Below, piece by piece: positions 43,817-54,234 of a DNA stretch of 64,000 nt (position 1 is the stretch's first letter; each line of letters begins with the position of its first letter). The stretch comes from Methanococcus maripaludis C5 (GTDB lineage Archaea; AGJL01; Methanococci; Methanococcales; Methanococcaceae): the NCBI RefSeq assembly GCF_000016125.1, contig NC_009135.1:1716762-1780761 (forward strand), written 5' to 3'. Under the pieces are notes generated by a model, which did not search any database, was not told the origin of the DNA, and saw only the letters and a program-made list of their open reading frames with translations. Made by a program: the position numbers and the translations under genes.

Positions 43817-44407
43817 ATGAGTAAAGAAGTTTACGAAATCATCGAAATTTTTGATGCATTAAAAAGGCATAAAAATACAATTTACTTAGTTTCGACCATA
43901 TTTTTAGCAACATTTCTATTTTCCTACGTATTTATTTACTATGACATGTTTCAATTCCGTTATTTTGGAGATTTGATGTATGAAACATTTAAAATAAAAG
44001 TTCAGAGCTTTTCAATAGAAGATAAAGGCCCGCTTGAAATAATTGCAATAATTTTAGCAAATAACCTCTTTGTCGCAGCTTTTACATATATCATTATGTT
44101 TTTTGCACTTATAAATATCGCCGTAAATTCATATCTTTTGGCATATGTTTTTTATTTAACGAATCCATTAGAATTTATACTTTTAATTGGGCCCCATGGT
44201 ATCTTTGAAATTCCTGCACTCATTTTATCTGCTACTTCAGGTTTAGTCCTTTCAATGAGTTTAATAAAGAAATTTAGAAAAGAAGAACATTATAAGGATT
44301 ATTTTAAGGATTCTTTACGGATTTTTTTAGTTTCTATACTTTTATTTGTGATTGCAGCATTTGTTGAGGTACTTGTAACCTACCAAATAGCCATTAGGAT
44401 AGCTTAA
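43817..44407 (+). CDS. SpoIIM-family membrane protein
   Basis: 196 residues with about five membrane segments. The middle part fits the stage II sporulation protein M (DUF95) family seen widely in archaea: ILANNLFVAAFTYIIMFFALINIAVNSYLLAYV and LLIGPHGIFEIPALILSATSGLVL. Start ATG at 43817; the ribosome site is poor (GGTACC). Its start lies 19 bp from the divergent cobZ-like start. Function unknown in non-sporulating cells. Confidence 0.7.
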   Translation: MSKEVYEIIEIFDALKRHKNTIYLVSTIFLATFLFSYVFIYYDMFQFRYFGDLMYETFKIKVQSFSIEDKGPLEIIAIILANNLFVAAFTYIIMFFALINIAVNSYLLAYVFYLTNPLEFILLIGPHGIFEIPALILSATSGLVLSMSLIKKFRKEEHYKDYFKDSLRIFLVSILLFVIAAFVEVLVTYQIAIRIA

Positions 44408-44485
44408 TAATGTAGAAGAATATATTTTAACTTTAAAAGTTCAATCAGATTTTTGTAATTTCGATTTTTATTTAAAGGTGTTTAG

Positions 44486-46102
44486 ATGTTAGAGCCGATA
44501 TTATACGATATAGGAAGAATTTGCAAGGAAAAACACGAATTAAGTTCTTCCACGACCACTCCAAAAATAATCGAGTTTGATGTAGACGTTCCATTACTTA
44601 AAACGTTAAAAATTCCTTTTGATGCGCCAAGGGAAGTTGCAGAAGAGTTCGTAAAATTAAATAAATCAGAATATGTAAGAAAAAGTGAAATAACTTACCA
44701 GATAATAAATACTGGAAAATATGCTGATTTAATCGATATCGAAGAAAATATGGACGTTTACGTAATTTCCGACCTTCGACAGATAATAAAAAGAAGGGAA
44801 ATGATCGAAATTATTCCAAACGTAAGGGAAAAGATTTCTCCAAATTCTGGAATATATGTTCCAGGTGCAATGCCTTCAGAAATTCCATTGCTAGTTTACA
44901 TGGGAGCAGATTATTTTGATTATTCATCTGCAAGCTATTATGCAGCACAGGGCTACAAATTTAGTAAAAACAGGCTTATAAAATCAGAAGAAGATTTTGA
45001 AAGTTTAAAAAAGTTCAATGAAGCTGTAATCGATCAGGTTTTAGAAGAAATAAAGTTCTGTATCGAATCAGGTTCATTAAGAAATCTCGTAGAGGAAACC
45101 ACGATTTCAAATCCGTATTTAAGGTCAAATTACAGGCGTTTTAAACCTGAACTTACAAATATTCCGATTTCAAAGTCAAACAAAATAATTGTGACGATTG
45201 ACGAGACAAAAATTCCGGAAGTTAAAAAGTACATCGAAAGGGCAAAAAATTACGAGCCATACACAAATGTAATCATACTTCTGCCATGTTCATCAAAAAA
45301 ACCATATTCATATTCGAAAAGCCACCAGTTCTTCATAAATGCAATTAATTCAGTAAGAATTCCTGTAGAAGAATTGATTTTGACTTCACCTTATGGGGTA
45401 GTTCCAAGAGCGCTTGAAAGACTTGTCGATTACGATATTCCTGTAACTGGAGAATGGAGTTCTGATGAGATAGAGTTTATAAACAAATATCTGAAAAATT
45501 ACATCGAAATCGCAAAATCTAAATTCGAAGAAGTAAAGATAATAGCACATCTACCAGAACACTATCTTGAAATTTTGGATATCGATGAAGATTACATAAT
45601 TTCTTCAGATGGGGATCCAACGTCTGACAATTCTTTAAAAAATCTCAAAAATATCTTAAAAGAATTAGATCAAACGGCTGATGCAAAATCAAAACGTGCA
45701 AAGAGGCTTCACAATTATCAAGAACTTGCAAAGTTCCAGCTTGGAAAGAATTTTTTACCTGAAGAAGTAATGATAAAAGGAAGACACGTTAAATTCTTCA
45801 TAAAAGACGGTAAAAATACGGTTCAATTGGCTTCAATTAATGATAACGGCCTTTTTGTACTTACTTCGCAAGGTGGAGAACTTCTAGGTAAAACAAACTG
45901 GGTAGAAGTTGATTTTAACGTTAAAAAAGGTTCCTTATTTGCACCAGGATTTAAAGATGCTGATGAAACTGTTTCTGTAAACGACGAAGTAGTTATTGTA
46001 AAAGATAATGAAGTATTGGGTGTCGGAAGGGCATTAATGAGCGGAAAAGAAATGAAAAAGGCAACGCATGGTGTTTTGGTAAATATAAGGCATGTTAAAT
46101 AA
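44486..46102 (+). CDS. arcS: Archaeosine synthase ArcS (TgtA2)
   Basis: 538 residues. Converts preQ0 in archaeal tRNA to archaeosine, working after the transglycosylase TgtA. Recognised by the TGT-like N-terminal half, the ArcS motif PCSSKKPYSYSKSHQFF (near residues 270-286) and the C-terminal PUA domain (VMIKGRHVKFFIKDGKN … GSLFAPGFKDADETV). The catalytic aspartates of true TGT are not expected here. GGTG precedes the ATG; a TATA box lies near 44420-44430. Confidence 0.9.
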   Translation: MLEPILYDIGRICKEKHELSSSTTTPKIIEFDVDVPLLKTLKIPFDAPREVAEEFVKLNKSEYVRKSEITYQIINTGKYADLIDIEENMDVYVISDLRQIIKRREMIEIIPNVREKISPNSGIYVPGAMPSEIPLLVYMGADYFDYSSASYYAAQGYKFSKNRLIKSEEDFESLKKFNEAVIDQVLEEIKFCIESGSLRNLVEETTISNPYLRSNYRRFKPELTNIPISKSNKIIVTIDETKIPEVKKYIERAKNYEPYTNVIILLPCSSKKPYSYSKSHQFFINAINSVRIPVEELILTSPYGVVPRALERLVDYDIPVTGEWSSDEIEFINKYLKNYIEIAKSKFEEVKIIAHLPEHYLEILDIDEDYIISSDGDPTSDNSLKNLKNILKELDQTADAKSKRAKRLHNYQELAKFQLGKNFLPEEVMIKGRHVKFFIKDGKNTVQLASINDNGLFVLTSQGGELLGKTNWVEVDFNVKKGSLFAPGFKDADETVSVNDEVVIVKDNEVLGVGRALMSGKEMKKATHGVLVNIRHVK

Positions 46103-46165
46103 ATATTCCTAAATATTTAAAATTAAACAATTCAACCAAATTCTAATATTCGACCAAGTGAAACG

Positions 46166-46705
46166 ATGGCAGAATACAACAAAAAGCTGAAAAAACTCGC
46201 AGAACTCATTCTTTTAAAAGACCCCCAATTTGAAGAAAGTTCAAAATTAAAGGACGTTTTTAAAAGTTATGTGGGAATGTATAATGAAATATGCATTTTA
46301 GAAGAGACGCTAAAAGATCTGGATCGTGATCTTGTAAATGTGCGGGAAATTCAGTTTTTAGATAATGAACTTAGAGCTTATACTCATAAATTAAACGATC
46401 TTGAAACTCACCTTAGGAAATTGCACGCAAACAAGAGAATTTCAAACTATGATGAGTTAACCTGCTGTCTTCACAAGTTGAAAAATTTAAATATACCCGT
46501 TGATAATTCATTAAAATGGGATATATACAATAGAATGGTTGGATTGGACAGGAAATTACGAAATATTGAAAGAGATCTTGAATTCGTAATTTTAAACTAC
46601 GCTCTTTCAAGAACAGATATTGATAAAAAACTATCTAATTATGAAAAAGATTTATTTGATTTAATTTACGAAGAAATTACGGATTACTTTGAAAGTGAGG
46701 CTTAA
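46166..46705 (+). CDS. Coiled-coil protein of unknown function
   Basis: 179 residues, almost wholly helical with heptad-like repeats (EICILEETLKDLDRDLVNVREIQFLDNEL; RLKNIERDLEFVILNYALSR-type segments) and two adjacent cysteines mid-protein. No enzyme motif. GTGA precedes the ATG. It ends 14 bases before the marker 11 start and is probably translated with it. Confidence 0.6.
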   Translation: MAEYNKKLKKLAELILLKDPQFEESSKLKDVFKSYVGMYNEICILEETLKDLDRDLVNVREIQFLDNELRAYTHKLNDLETHLRKLHANKRISNYDELTCCLHKLKNLNIPVDNSLKWDIYNRMVGLDRKLRNIERDLEFVILNYALSRTDIDKKLSNYEKDLFDLIYEEITDYFESEA

Positions 46706-46719
46706 ATCTGGTGAGAAAA

Positions 46720-47625
46720 ATGGCTGATTATGTATCTTATAAGAAAATTGTGGCAATGGTTGACGAAGACCTTGGACTTACTGAACTTGTTGAAGAACAC
46801 CCCTGTCCAAGCGGTTCAGAATGGCTGATGTACCAGTATCAAAGAACATCTCCAGTAATTGTTTCATCATGGAGAAGTGGAAACAAGCACCATTTTATTT
46901 TAAAAAATGGAAAAAACGAGCTTAATTTAGTTCCCTCAATTAGTGCAGCAGGCATTGAGGAAGTTTACCTACAGAATGGAAAAGTTCACATTGTTTACGC
47001 AGGTCTTGCAGGTGCAGGTGTCGGAATTGAACTTAGAAAAAATGCTAAAAATGTTTTAAGCGCTGAATTGATCGAAAAAGGTGGCGGATCAAAACTTGGA
47101 AGAGGAATGATCCAGACTCCAAAAATGGAAAAAATAACCATCGGAATAGATGACACCGATACAAAAGAAGAAGGTGCGACTTGGGTTTTAGCAAATGAAG
47201 TTGGAAATTTGATCGAAAAATCCAAAATGGGTTTTTACATCGACCACACGATAACTCAGTTATTCCCCGGAAATCCAAACAAAACACAAAATTGTGTATC
47301 AATTGCACTCACTTTTGCGGTTTACCCAGAATACAAGTATAAAATCGGAAAAGAAATTGAAAAATTACTCAAAGAAAAAACACTTTCTGAAAAAACTGCA
47401 ATTGCAATTTACAGGGGACTTACTCCTTCACAAAGCATGAAATTGTACACTATGAAAGCTAAACGGGAAATGGTTCCTATAAACGAGGCTAAAATGGTTG
47501 CAATGAGAAACAACATTGAAATTATAGAAGTTACTGGTGACGGCGGTATAATTGGTGCAGTAGCAGCATTAGGACTTGCAGAATGTCATAAAACTGCCGC
47601 AAAATTGCCGGAAAACTATGAATAA
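46720..47625 (+). CDS. Methanogenesis marker protein 11
   Basis: 301 residues. An N-terminal ~130-residue part (HPCPSGSEWLMYQYQRTSPVIVSSWRSGNKHHF, AGLAGAGVGIELRK) is followed by a TiaS-like domain with IGIDDTDTKEEGATWVLANEV and a GDGGIIGAVAALGLAE end. This is the methanogenesis marker 11 group, present in nearly all methanogens, function unknown. The IDDTD motif is shared with tRNA-agmatidine synthetase. Start ATG at 46720 follows GGTGA by five bases. Confidence 0.85.
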   Translation: MADYVSYKKIVAMVDEDLGLTELVEEHPCPSGSEWLMYQYQRTSPVIVSSWRSGNKHHFILKNGKNELNLVPSISAAGIEEVYLQNGKVHIVYAGLAGAGVGIELRKNAKNVLSAELIEKGGGSKLGRGMIQTPKMEKITIGIDDTDTKEEGATWVLANEVGNLIEKSKMGFYIDHTITQLFPGNPNKTQNCVSIALTFAVYPEYKYKIGKEIEKLLKEKTLSEKTAIAIYRGLTPSQSMKLYTMKAKREMVPINEAKMVAMRNNIEIIEVTGDGGIIGAVAALGLAECHKTAAKLPENYE

Positions 47626-47652
47626 GTTATTTGATTTAAGTAAGGTGAAATA

Positions 47653-48729
47653 TTGATTACTCCTTGGGACGTTTCAGACGATTTAGATTATAAAAAGACA
47701 ATGGAGCAATTTGGCGTAAATCCAATTTCAGAAATTGCAAACACGTTAAAAGAACCGCACAACTTCATGAAAAGAGGAATTGTGTTCGGGCACAGGGATT
47801 TTCAAAAAATTGCAGATGCAATGAACAATGGAAAAGATTTTACCGTAGTTTCTGGAATGATGCCGTCTGGAAAAATGCATTTTGGACATAAAATGGTTGT
47901 TGACCAGCTTTTATACTACCAAAAGTATGGCGCAGATATATACATTCCAATTGCAGATTTGGAAGCTTACTGGGCAAGAGGAATGGATTTTGAAACCACC
48001 AAAAAACTTGCAGTTGAAGAATACATTACAAACTACATTGCTTTAGGACTCGATCCCGAAAAAATCAATGTTTATCTTCAATCAAAAAATGAAACTGTAA
48101 AAGATCTTGCAATGCGCCTTTCTAAACGAGTAAATTTCACTGAAATGAAGGGAATTTACGGATTTGGTGGGGAAACAAACATTGGGCATGTTTTTGCACC
48201 AATTGTTCAGGTTGCAGATATACTTCACCCTCAGCTCGAAAAAAAGGTTCCAGTTGTGGTTCCAGTTGGAATTGATCAGGATCCGCATATACGACTTACA
48301 AGAGATATTGCTGGAAGATACAAGGATTTTAAATTTATTGCACCATCATCAACCTACCACCGGTTTATAACGGGTCTTTTGGGTGGTAAAATGAGTTCAT
48401 CAAAGCCCGAAACTGCAATATATCTTTCAGATGAACCAACAAAGTCATTTAAGAAAAAAGTCATGTCATGCAAAACTGGTGGACGAGAAACTCTTGAAGA
48501 GCAGAAAAAACTTGGTGGAGTTCCTGAAGAGTGTGTCGTGTATGAATTATACACTTACCACTTAATAGAAAACGATAATGAACTTAAAAAATTATATGAA
48601 CAGTGTAAAAGCGGGGAATTAACCTGCGGAACATGTAAAAAAGAATGCTACCAAAAATTAGTCGAATTCATGACTGATTTACAAGAAAAAAGGGAACAGG
48701 CAAAAGAAGTTGCTGCAAAACTTCTTTAA
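47653..48729 (+). CDS. trpS: Tryptophanyl-tRNA synthetase
   Basis: 358 residues, class I synthetase of the archaeal/eukaryotic type. Signatures: SGKMHFGHKMVVDQL (HIGH motif as HFGH), ADLEAYWARG, VPVGIDQDPHIRLTRD and GGKMSSSKP (KMSKS loop). A CxxC pair (CGTC) near the C-terminus may bind metal. Start is TTG at 47653, four bases after GGTGA. Confidence 0.93.
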   Translation: MITPWDVSDDLDYKKTMEQFGVNPISEIANTLKEPHNFMKRGIVFGHRDFQKIADAMNNGKDFTVVSGMMPSGKMHFGHKMVVDQLLYYQKYGADIYIPIADLEAYWARGMDFETTKKLAVEEYITNYIALGLDPEKINVYLQSKNETVKDLAMRLSKRVNFTEMKGIYGFGGETNIGHVFAPIVQVADILHPQLEKKVPVVVPVGIDQDPHIRLTRDIAGRYKDFKFIAPSSTYHRFITGLLGGKMSSSKPETAIYLSDEPTKSFKKKVMSCKTGGRETLEEQKKLGGVPEECVVYELYTYHLIENDNELKKLYEQCKSGELTCGTCKKECYQKLVEFMTDLQEKREQAKEVAAKLL

Positions 48730-48767
48730 AATTAATTATTTTTGAAATTTCATCTTTCGGGGTTATG

Positions 48768-49739
48768 ATGATAAAAATTGTTTACATTACAGAAAATGCC
48801 GAAAAACTGGCAAAAGATGTAAAATCGGTTTTTGATTACTATTTTTATGATAACGAAGTTTTTAACATAAAAGATTTTGAAATAACCGGAAATGAAACCG
48901 GATTTGTCTTTATAATGGCTTCTGGAATTGTTTTAAGAAAATATATTCCGGAAATTCAAAATGACAAGTTAAAAGACCCTTTTGTAATTTTGATGGACGA
49001 ATCAAAAAAACATGTAGTACCGCTTCTTTCAAACCATATTGGTGGGGGAAACTATTTTTCGGATTTAATTGGAAATTTTTTGAATTTAGATGTGGTAAAA
49101 ACAACTGCAACAGACGTTAACGGAAAAATTGGAATTGATGAACTATCCAAAATTTATTTTTTAGAAAATCCCTTGAAAAAAGACATACTTTCGGTAAATA
49201 AAAAAGTTTTATCTGAAAAACCCGATTTAATCATTCCAAAAGCTTGGAAAACTTCTAAAAAGCTTTTAAATTCTTACAATGTTTCTTTTCACGATGAATC
49301 CCACGTTTTAGTTGACGATATCGTTTTAAAACCAAAAACCGTAAGTCTGGGCTTAGGTTCGAGAAGAAATATTGAAAAGAGCAAAGTTTACTGGGCAGTT
49401 AAAAAAGCTCTTTATTTAAGGGACATTCCGACGTGGAGAATCGATACATTTTCAACAGTTTCTGTTAAAAAAGATGAATATGGAATTTTAAAAACTGCTG
49501 AAAGATTTGATAAAGATCTGTTTATTTTTGAAATTGATGAACTAAATGAAATTTATTCAAAATATCCGTTAATAAGGTCAGAGTTCGTGTTTAAAACGAT
49601 TGGAACGTATGGAGTTTCTGAACCTTGTGCAATTCTTGGAATTTCAAAAATTACTGGGGAAACCGATTTCGAAATGAAAAAGCTTGTTTTAAACAAAATG
49701 AAAAAAGACGGTGTTTCAGTTTCAATTGCAGTACAGTAG
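48768..49739 (+). CDS. cbiG: Cobalt-precorrin-5A hydrolase CbiG
   Basis: 323 residues. Features: FIMASGIVLRKYIPEI, PLLSNHIGGGNYFSDLIG in the N-terminal hydrolase part and SLGLGSRRNIEKSK plus ETDFEMKKLVLNKM in the C-terminal part. It opens the lactone ring in anaerobic cobalamin synthesis, needed for methyl-transfer cobamides. Two adjacent ATG codons (48765, 48768) follow GGGGTT; the second has better spacing. Transcribed toward the PP-loop gene. Confidence 0.88.
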   Translation: MIKIVYITENAEKLAKDVKSVFDYYFYDNEVFNIKDFEITGNETGFVFIMASGIVLRKYIPEIQNDKLKDPFVILMDESKKHVVPLLSNHIGGGNYFSDLIGNFLNLDVVKTTATDVNGKIGIDELSKIYFLENPLKKDILSVNKKVLSEKPDLIIPKAWKTSKKLLNSYNVSFHDESHVLVDDIVLKPKTVSLGLGSRRNIEKSKVYWAVKKALYLRDIPTWRIDTFSTVSVKKDEYGILKTAERFDKDLFIFEIDELNEIYSKYPLIRSEFVFKTIGTYGVSEPCAILGISKITGETDFEMKKLVLNKMKKDGVSVSIAVQ

Positions 49740-50525
49740 TTAAATTTTAACAACATCGAGTATATTTTTCAAACCCTCTTCAGGAGTAATTACTTGGGCC
49801 CTAACTTCTCTTAAAATTCTTTGAATTGTAAATTTCTGCATGCTTTTGTGTTTATGCGCTTTTCTAATTAATTGACAGCCGTAAGACTGGTTTATATTAA
49901 TTTTAAACTCTTTTAAAGTAGTTCTGCTTTCATCCTTTGCCATTGATAAAACTGATAGAATATTCAGGCGAATAATTCCTTTATCAACTTTTTTAACTGA
50001 TAAATGGCCAATTGAAAGCATATCTCCATAGATTATGTATTTTATGCCGTTTTTTTCAGCATAGTTTAAAATTTCAGCTTCAACTGTACTGTGGCATCTC
50101 CCACAAGGGTGGTATTTTCCAGATTTTGTATCTTCAAAAATAGAATCCAAGTTCACATCGATAAATTCATGTGAAACATTTAACAGTCTTGCAAGTTCGG
50201 ATACATTCTGTTCAGTTTTCGCATCCATTATATATTTAGAACGCACAGTAACTGCACAAATTTCAAAAATTTTCTTTCCGGCAATTATCGATGCAGTACT
50301 ATCTACGCCCCCACTAAATGCAACCACTGCTTTTTCTTTTTTTAGATTTTGATTTGATATATCACTTTTCAAGTAGGATAAGAATTCATCAAAACCCTTG
50401 TTTCTAACTTCGTGAAGTTCCAGTAATATTTCATAAATTTCTTTCGAAATTTCATTTTTGAGAAATGTTGAATTAAGGGCTTTTTTCGAAGATTCGAGAG
50501 CAGAAGTTTTAATTTCAGTATCCAT
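49740..50525 (-). CDS. PP-loop ATP pyrophosphatase
   Basis: 261 residues with the PP-loop signature VAFSGGVDSTASI near residue 70 and later HPCGRCHSTVEAEIL, which puts two cysteines near the active site as in tRNA-thiolating and related enzymes. An N-terminal helical extension of about 60 residues precedes the ATPase core. Likely adenylates a substrate before nitrogen or sulfur transfer; which one is unknown. Convergent with cbiG, no gap. Confidence 0.75.
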   Translation of the reverse strand: MDTEIKTSALESSKKALNSTFLKNEISKEIYEILLELHEVRNKGFDEFLSYLKSDISNQNLKKEKAVVAFSGGVDSTASIIAGKKIFEICAVTVRSKYIMDAKTEQNVSELARLLNVSHEFIDVNLDSIFEDTKSGKYHPCGRCHSTVEAEILNYAEKNGIKYIIYGDMLSIGHLSVKKVDKGIIRLNILSVLSMAKDESRTTLKEFKININQSYGCQLIRKAHKHKSMQKFTIQRILREVRAQVITPEEGLKNILDVVKI

Positions 50526-50609
50526 GTTTTTTCCTTTAATTTTGGAGTAAAAATAAAATTATATTTAAATTTGTTTTAAGTTTTTAAAAAAGTAGTATTT
50601 TTAAAAAAG

Positions 50610-51710
50610 TTAGTTTGCTTTTTCAGCTTTAAATTTAATTCCAAGTTCAACCATTTCATCAAAGAGGAACCGTGCGTCATGTGGTCCAGGACCTGCTTCA
50701 GGATGGTACTGAACACTCCATACTGTATTTTTGAGGTCATTTGATTCAATTTTTCTTATTCCTTCAACGGTATCATCGTTTAAGTTCATGTGCATTAATT
50801 CAGAACCTTCTGGAACTATTTTATCATCAGTAGCAAATCCATGGTTTTGGGATGTGATGTATACTTTTCCAGAGTCAATATCTTTTACAGGCTGATTTCC
50901 GCCCCTGTGACCGAATTTTAACTTGTAAGTTTTTCCGCCAAGTGCAATTGTAATTAATTGATGTCCAAGACAAATTCCGGTAACTGGAAGTGTTCCAATT
51001 AAGTTTTTAACAGTTTCAACCGTTTCGGCCATGTTTTCAGGGTCTCCTGGACCGTTTGAAACAAGCACGAAGTCGGGGTTGTATGACATAATTTCTTCTT
51101 CTTTAGAATTGTATGGAACTTTTACAACACTGCATCCTCTTTCAACAAGGCAGTCTATAATGCTCTGTTTTACACCACAATCGATAAGAACACACCTAGT
51201 TTTTTCATCTTCTGCGTTGTATATAACTGTTTCTTTGGTTGACACTTCAGGAACAAGGTCAATTTCTGAAATATCTGGATATTCTACTACTTTTTTAATT
51301 AATTCTGTTTCTTCATCTTTAGTTATCGGGTTGGTGGACGTTTTTAAGAGGGATCTGATAACTCCTTTTGATCTTATTTTTCTCGTAATGTATCTTGTGT
51401 CTACGCCTGAAATTCCGGGAATATTGTATTCTTTTAAAAATTCGTCGAGTTTTGATCCAGTCATATCTTTTACAACGAATCCTTCTGCTTTAATTCCGTC
51501 ACTTTCAAACCATTCTTTTTCAACACCGTAGTTTCCTTCCAAGGGATACGTCATTGTAACAATCTGGCCCTTGTATGAAGGATCAGTCAATATTTCAACA
51601 TATCCTGTCATGGAAGTGTTAAATACAAGTTCACCGAGTACCTCGGTTTCTGCACCAAATCCATCCCCTCTGATGATGGTGCCGTCTTCCAAAACTAAAA
51701 TTCCGTACAT
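50610..51710 (-). CDS. carA: Carbamoyl-phosphate synthase small subunit
   Basis: 366 residues. N-terminal CPS domain ([49 protein letters not shown]) and C-terminal glutamine amidotransferase with the nucleophile in [10 protein letters not shown] and the [12 protein letters not shown] partner residues. It supplies ammonia for carbamoyl phosphate in pyrimidine and arginine synthesis. carB is not in the window. Start ATG at 51710 follows GGTGG. Divergent from serA. Confidence 0.95.
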   Translation of the reverse strand: MYGILVLEDGTIIRGDGFGAETEVLGELVFNTSMTGYVEILTDPSYKGQIVTMTYPLEGNYGVEKEWFESDGIKAEGFVVKDMTGSKLDEFLKEYNIPGISGVDTRYITRKIRSKGVIRSLLKTSTNPITKDEETELIKKVVEYPDISEIDLVPEVSTKETVIYNAEDEKTRCVLIDCGVKQSIIDCLVERGCSVVKVPYNSKEEEIMSYNPDFVLVSNGPGDPENMAETVETVKNLIGTLPVTGICLGHQLITIALGGKTYKLKFGHRGGNQPVKDIDSGKVYITSQNHGFATDDKIVPEGSELMHMNLNDDTVEGIRKIESNDLKNTVWSVQYHPEAGPGPHDARFLFDEMVELGIKFKAEKAN

Positions 51711-51854
51711 CAATTCCACCGTAATTTTTCTATAAGTTTGTCATCATGCTATTTATCTATTAGGTTAGTTCGAGTAATTATTTAAATTATTAGCCATAAC
51801 TATTTTGTGTTAAATTGAGATGTGTAGTAATTGTGTATTCATTTAGGTGATTAA

Positions 51855-53426
51855 ATGTCAAAAGTACTTATAACAGACCCGCTTCATGAGAGTGCCGTTG
51901 AGATTTTAAAACAGGCAGGCGAGGTCGAAGTAGCAACCGGATTAAATGTTGAAGAGATAAAATTAAAAATTAAAGATGCAGATGCTCTGGTAGTTAGGAG
52001 TGGAACAACCGTTACAAGAGAAATTATTGAAGCATCAGAAAATTTAAAAGTTATTGCGAGAGCAGGGGTTGGTATTGATAATGTTGATTTGGATGCTGCG
52101 ACAGAAAAAGGAATTGTTGTAGTAAATGCGCCAGATGCATCATCAATATCAGTTGCAGAGCTTTTATTTGGTATGATGCTTTCAGCAGCAAGAAATATCC
52201 CTCAGGCTACTGCATCAATTAAAAAAGGCGAATGGGACAGGAAATCATTTAAGGGAATGGAAATTTACGGAAAAACGCTTGGTATTGTTGGTCTTGGAAG
52301 AATCGGGCAACAAGTTGCAAAAAGAGCACAGGCATTTGGAATGACAATTGTGGCGTACGACCCATACATTCCAGAAGATGTCGCGTCAGAACTTGGAATA
52401 AAATTGTTAACGGTTGATGAACTCTGTGCAGCAAGTGATTTTATAACACTTCACGTTCCGTTAACTCCTAAAACAAAACACATGATCGGAAAAGACCAGA
52501 TTGCACTCATGAAAAGCAACATGGTTATTATGAACTGTGCAAGAGGCGGTTTAATCGATGAAGATGCTCTTTACGAAGCATTAAACAGTGGAAAAATTAA
52601 AGCAGCAGGATTGGATGTATTTGAACAAGAACCTCCAAAAGAAAGCCCCCTCTTAACACTTAATAATTTAATCGGAACTCCTCACCAGGGAGCTTCAACA
52701 GAAGAAGCACAATTAAGCGCAGGAACAATTGTTGCAGAACAAACTGTTAAGATATTAAAAGGCGAATCTGCGGAAAACGTTGTAAACCTTCCAATGGTTC
52801 CAACCGAAAAAATGAAAAAATTAAAGCCTTACATGGTTTTAGCAGAAAAAATGGGTTCTATGGCAATACAGTACCTTGACAATTCAATAGAACTTTTGGA
52901 AATCACCTACATGGGCGGACTTGCAAATGAAAAGACCGAAATAATCAAAAGGTCATTTTTAAAAGGCATTTTAGCACCAATACTACTTGCAGGCGTTAAT
53001 TTAGTAAACGCTCCAGTAATTGCCAAAAGCAGAAACATAAAACTTGCTGAAGGAACAATGTCTGAAAGCGACTATGGAAATTTAATAAAAATTGTTGCCA
53101 AAGGCGAAAATGACGAAATTTCAATAATTGGAAGCATCGAACACAATGAAATTGTTTTCAGAGAAATTAACGGATATAGAATGGACATAAAACCTGAAGG
53201 AACAATCTGTATAATAAAACACATCGACAGGCCAGGAATGGTTGGAAAAGTTGGTGTACTTCTCGGTGAACACGGAATAAACATTGCAGGAATGCAAGTT
53301 GGAAGAAGGGAGCCTGGAGGACACAGTATTATGTTCCTGGACGTTGACCACATGATTTCAGATGAAGTAATGGCAGAAATCACAAAAATGGAAAATGTAA
53401 GGGCTGCAAAATCAATAAACATTTAA
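51855..53426 (+). CDS. serA: D-3-phosphoglycerate dehydrogenase
   Basis: 523 residues, first step of serine synthesis. The NAD-binding [41 protein letters not shown], and the catalytic histidine in [11 protein letters not shown] are present. The protein continues with an allosteric-substrate-binding domain and a C-terminal ACT domain ([38 protein letters not shown]), so serine feedback control is likely. Long form usual in archaea. GGTGATTAA precedes the ATG. Confidence 0.95.
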   Translation: MSKVLITDPLHESAVEILKQAGEVEVATGLNVEEIKLKIKDADALVVRSGTTVTREIIEASENLKVIARAGVGIDNVDLDAATEKGIVVVNAPDASSISVAELLFGMMLSAARNIPQATASIKKGEWDRKSFKGMEIYGKTLGIVGLGRIGQQVAKRAQAFGMTIVAYDPYIPEDVASELGIKLLTVDELCAASDFITLHVPLTPKTKHMIGKDQIALMKSNMVIMNCARGGLIDEDALYEALNSGKIKAAGLDVFEQEPPKESPLLTLNNLIGTPHQGASTEEAQLSAGTIVAEQTVKILKGESAENVVNLPMVPTEKMKKLKPYMVLAEKMGSMAIQYLDNSIELLEITYMGGLANEKTEIIKRSFLKGILAPILLAGVNLVNAPVIAKSRNIKLAEGTMSESDYGNLIKIVAKGENDEISIIGSIEHNEIVFREINGYRMDIKPEGTICIIKHIDRPGMVGKVGVLLGEHGINIAGMQVGRREPGGHSIMFLDVDHMISDEVMAEITKMENVRAAKSINI

Positions 53427-53453
53427 TTTTTCAATTTTTTTTGGGGGCCGGAA

Positions 53454-53867
53454 ATGGACGGAGTATTTATTGGACTGATCGTTGCAGTTTTATATGGGGT
53501 AGGTACTTTTTTTGCAAAAGTTGTTTCAAATGAGGATCCGTATCTTCAGTGGATCATCGTAAATATCGTTGGAATTTTTTTATGTGTTATCTTATTTGGC
53601 GGAAAATGCAGGAATTTACTCGATTATCCAAATAAAATTTTAATTTATGGAGTAATTGCCGCAATTCTTGTGATAATTGGAACACTTGCACTCTATTATG
53701 GGTTGAACAAGGGAAAAGCAAGTATTGTAGTGCCTTTATCTTCAATTGGCCCTGCAATAACCACGATTTTGGCAGTAATTTTTTTAAAAGAGCATTTAAC
53801 CTATCCCCAAATAGCGGGGATCGCAATGATCTTAAGTGGGGTAATTGTACTTTCAATTAACAGTTAA
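53454..53867 (+). CDS. EamA-family half-size transporter
   Basis: 137 residues with about five membrane segments, matching one half of a 10-helix EamA/DMT transporter (LALYYGLNKGKASIVVPLSSIGPAITTILAVIFLKEHLTYPQIAGIAMILSG). Single-unit proteins of this kind may pair as dimers, as small multidrug transporters do. Purine-rich GGGGGCCGGAA precedes the ATG. Substrate unknown; 27 bases after serA, possibly co-transcribed. Confidence 0.8.
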   Translation: MDGVFIGLIVAVLYGVGTFFAKVVSNEDPYLQWIIVNIVGIFLCVILFGGKCRNLLDYPNKILIYGVIAAILVIIGTLALYYGLNKGKASIVVPLSSIGPAITTILAVIFLKEHLTYPQIAGIAMILSGVIVLSINS

Positions 53868-53889
53868 AATAGAATAAAAATAAGTTAAA

Positions 53890-54132
53890 TTAAATTCCGA
53901 GGTATTTTTTAGCACCTTGGGAGCCTATCTGTAATTTTATAGCGTTTAATACTTCTTTTACGTCTTCAACATTTTCAGCATCGTTTAAAGCTTTTCTGAA
54001 TGTTTCTTTTTTGTCTTCTGCAACGAGACCTATTAAATATTCGACAGTTGTTACAAGTTCGATGTACCTAGTGTCTTGGGAGATTTGTGATTCTATTTCC
54101 TCAATAGTTTTCATTACATTATCAGATACCAA
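53890..54132 (-). CDS. Small helical protein of unknown function
   Basis: 80 residues, acidic, helical, no membrane segment (VMKTIEEIESQISQDTRYIELVTTVEYLIGLVAEDKKE...). Start TTG at 54132 follows GGTGATAT. Family not recognised. It is separated from speB by about 100 bp. Confidence 0.6.
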   Translation of the reverse strand: MVSDNVMKTIEEIESQISQDTRYIELVTTVEYLIGLVAEDKKETFRKALNDAENVEDVKEVLNAIKLQIGSQGAKKYLGI

Positions 54133-54234
54133 AATATCACCACGATTCTTACTTTTTACAGATATGTTTATTTTTATATTTAAATTTTAACATTTGATTT
54201 TGAATTAACGCGTATTTTTGCAAAAATTGACTTA

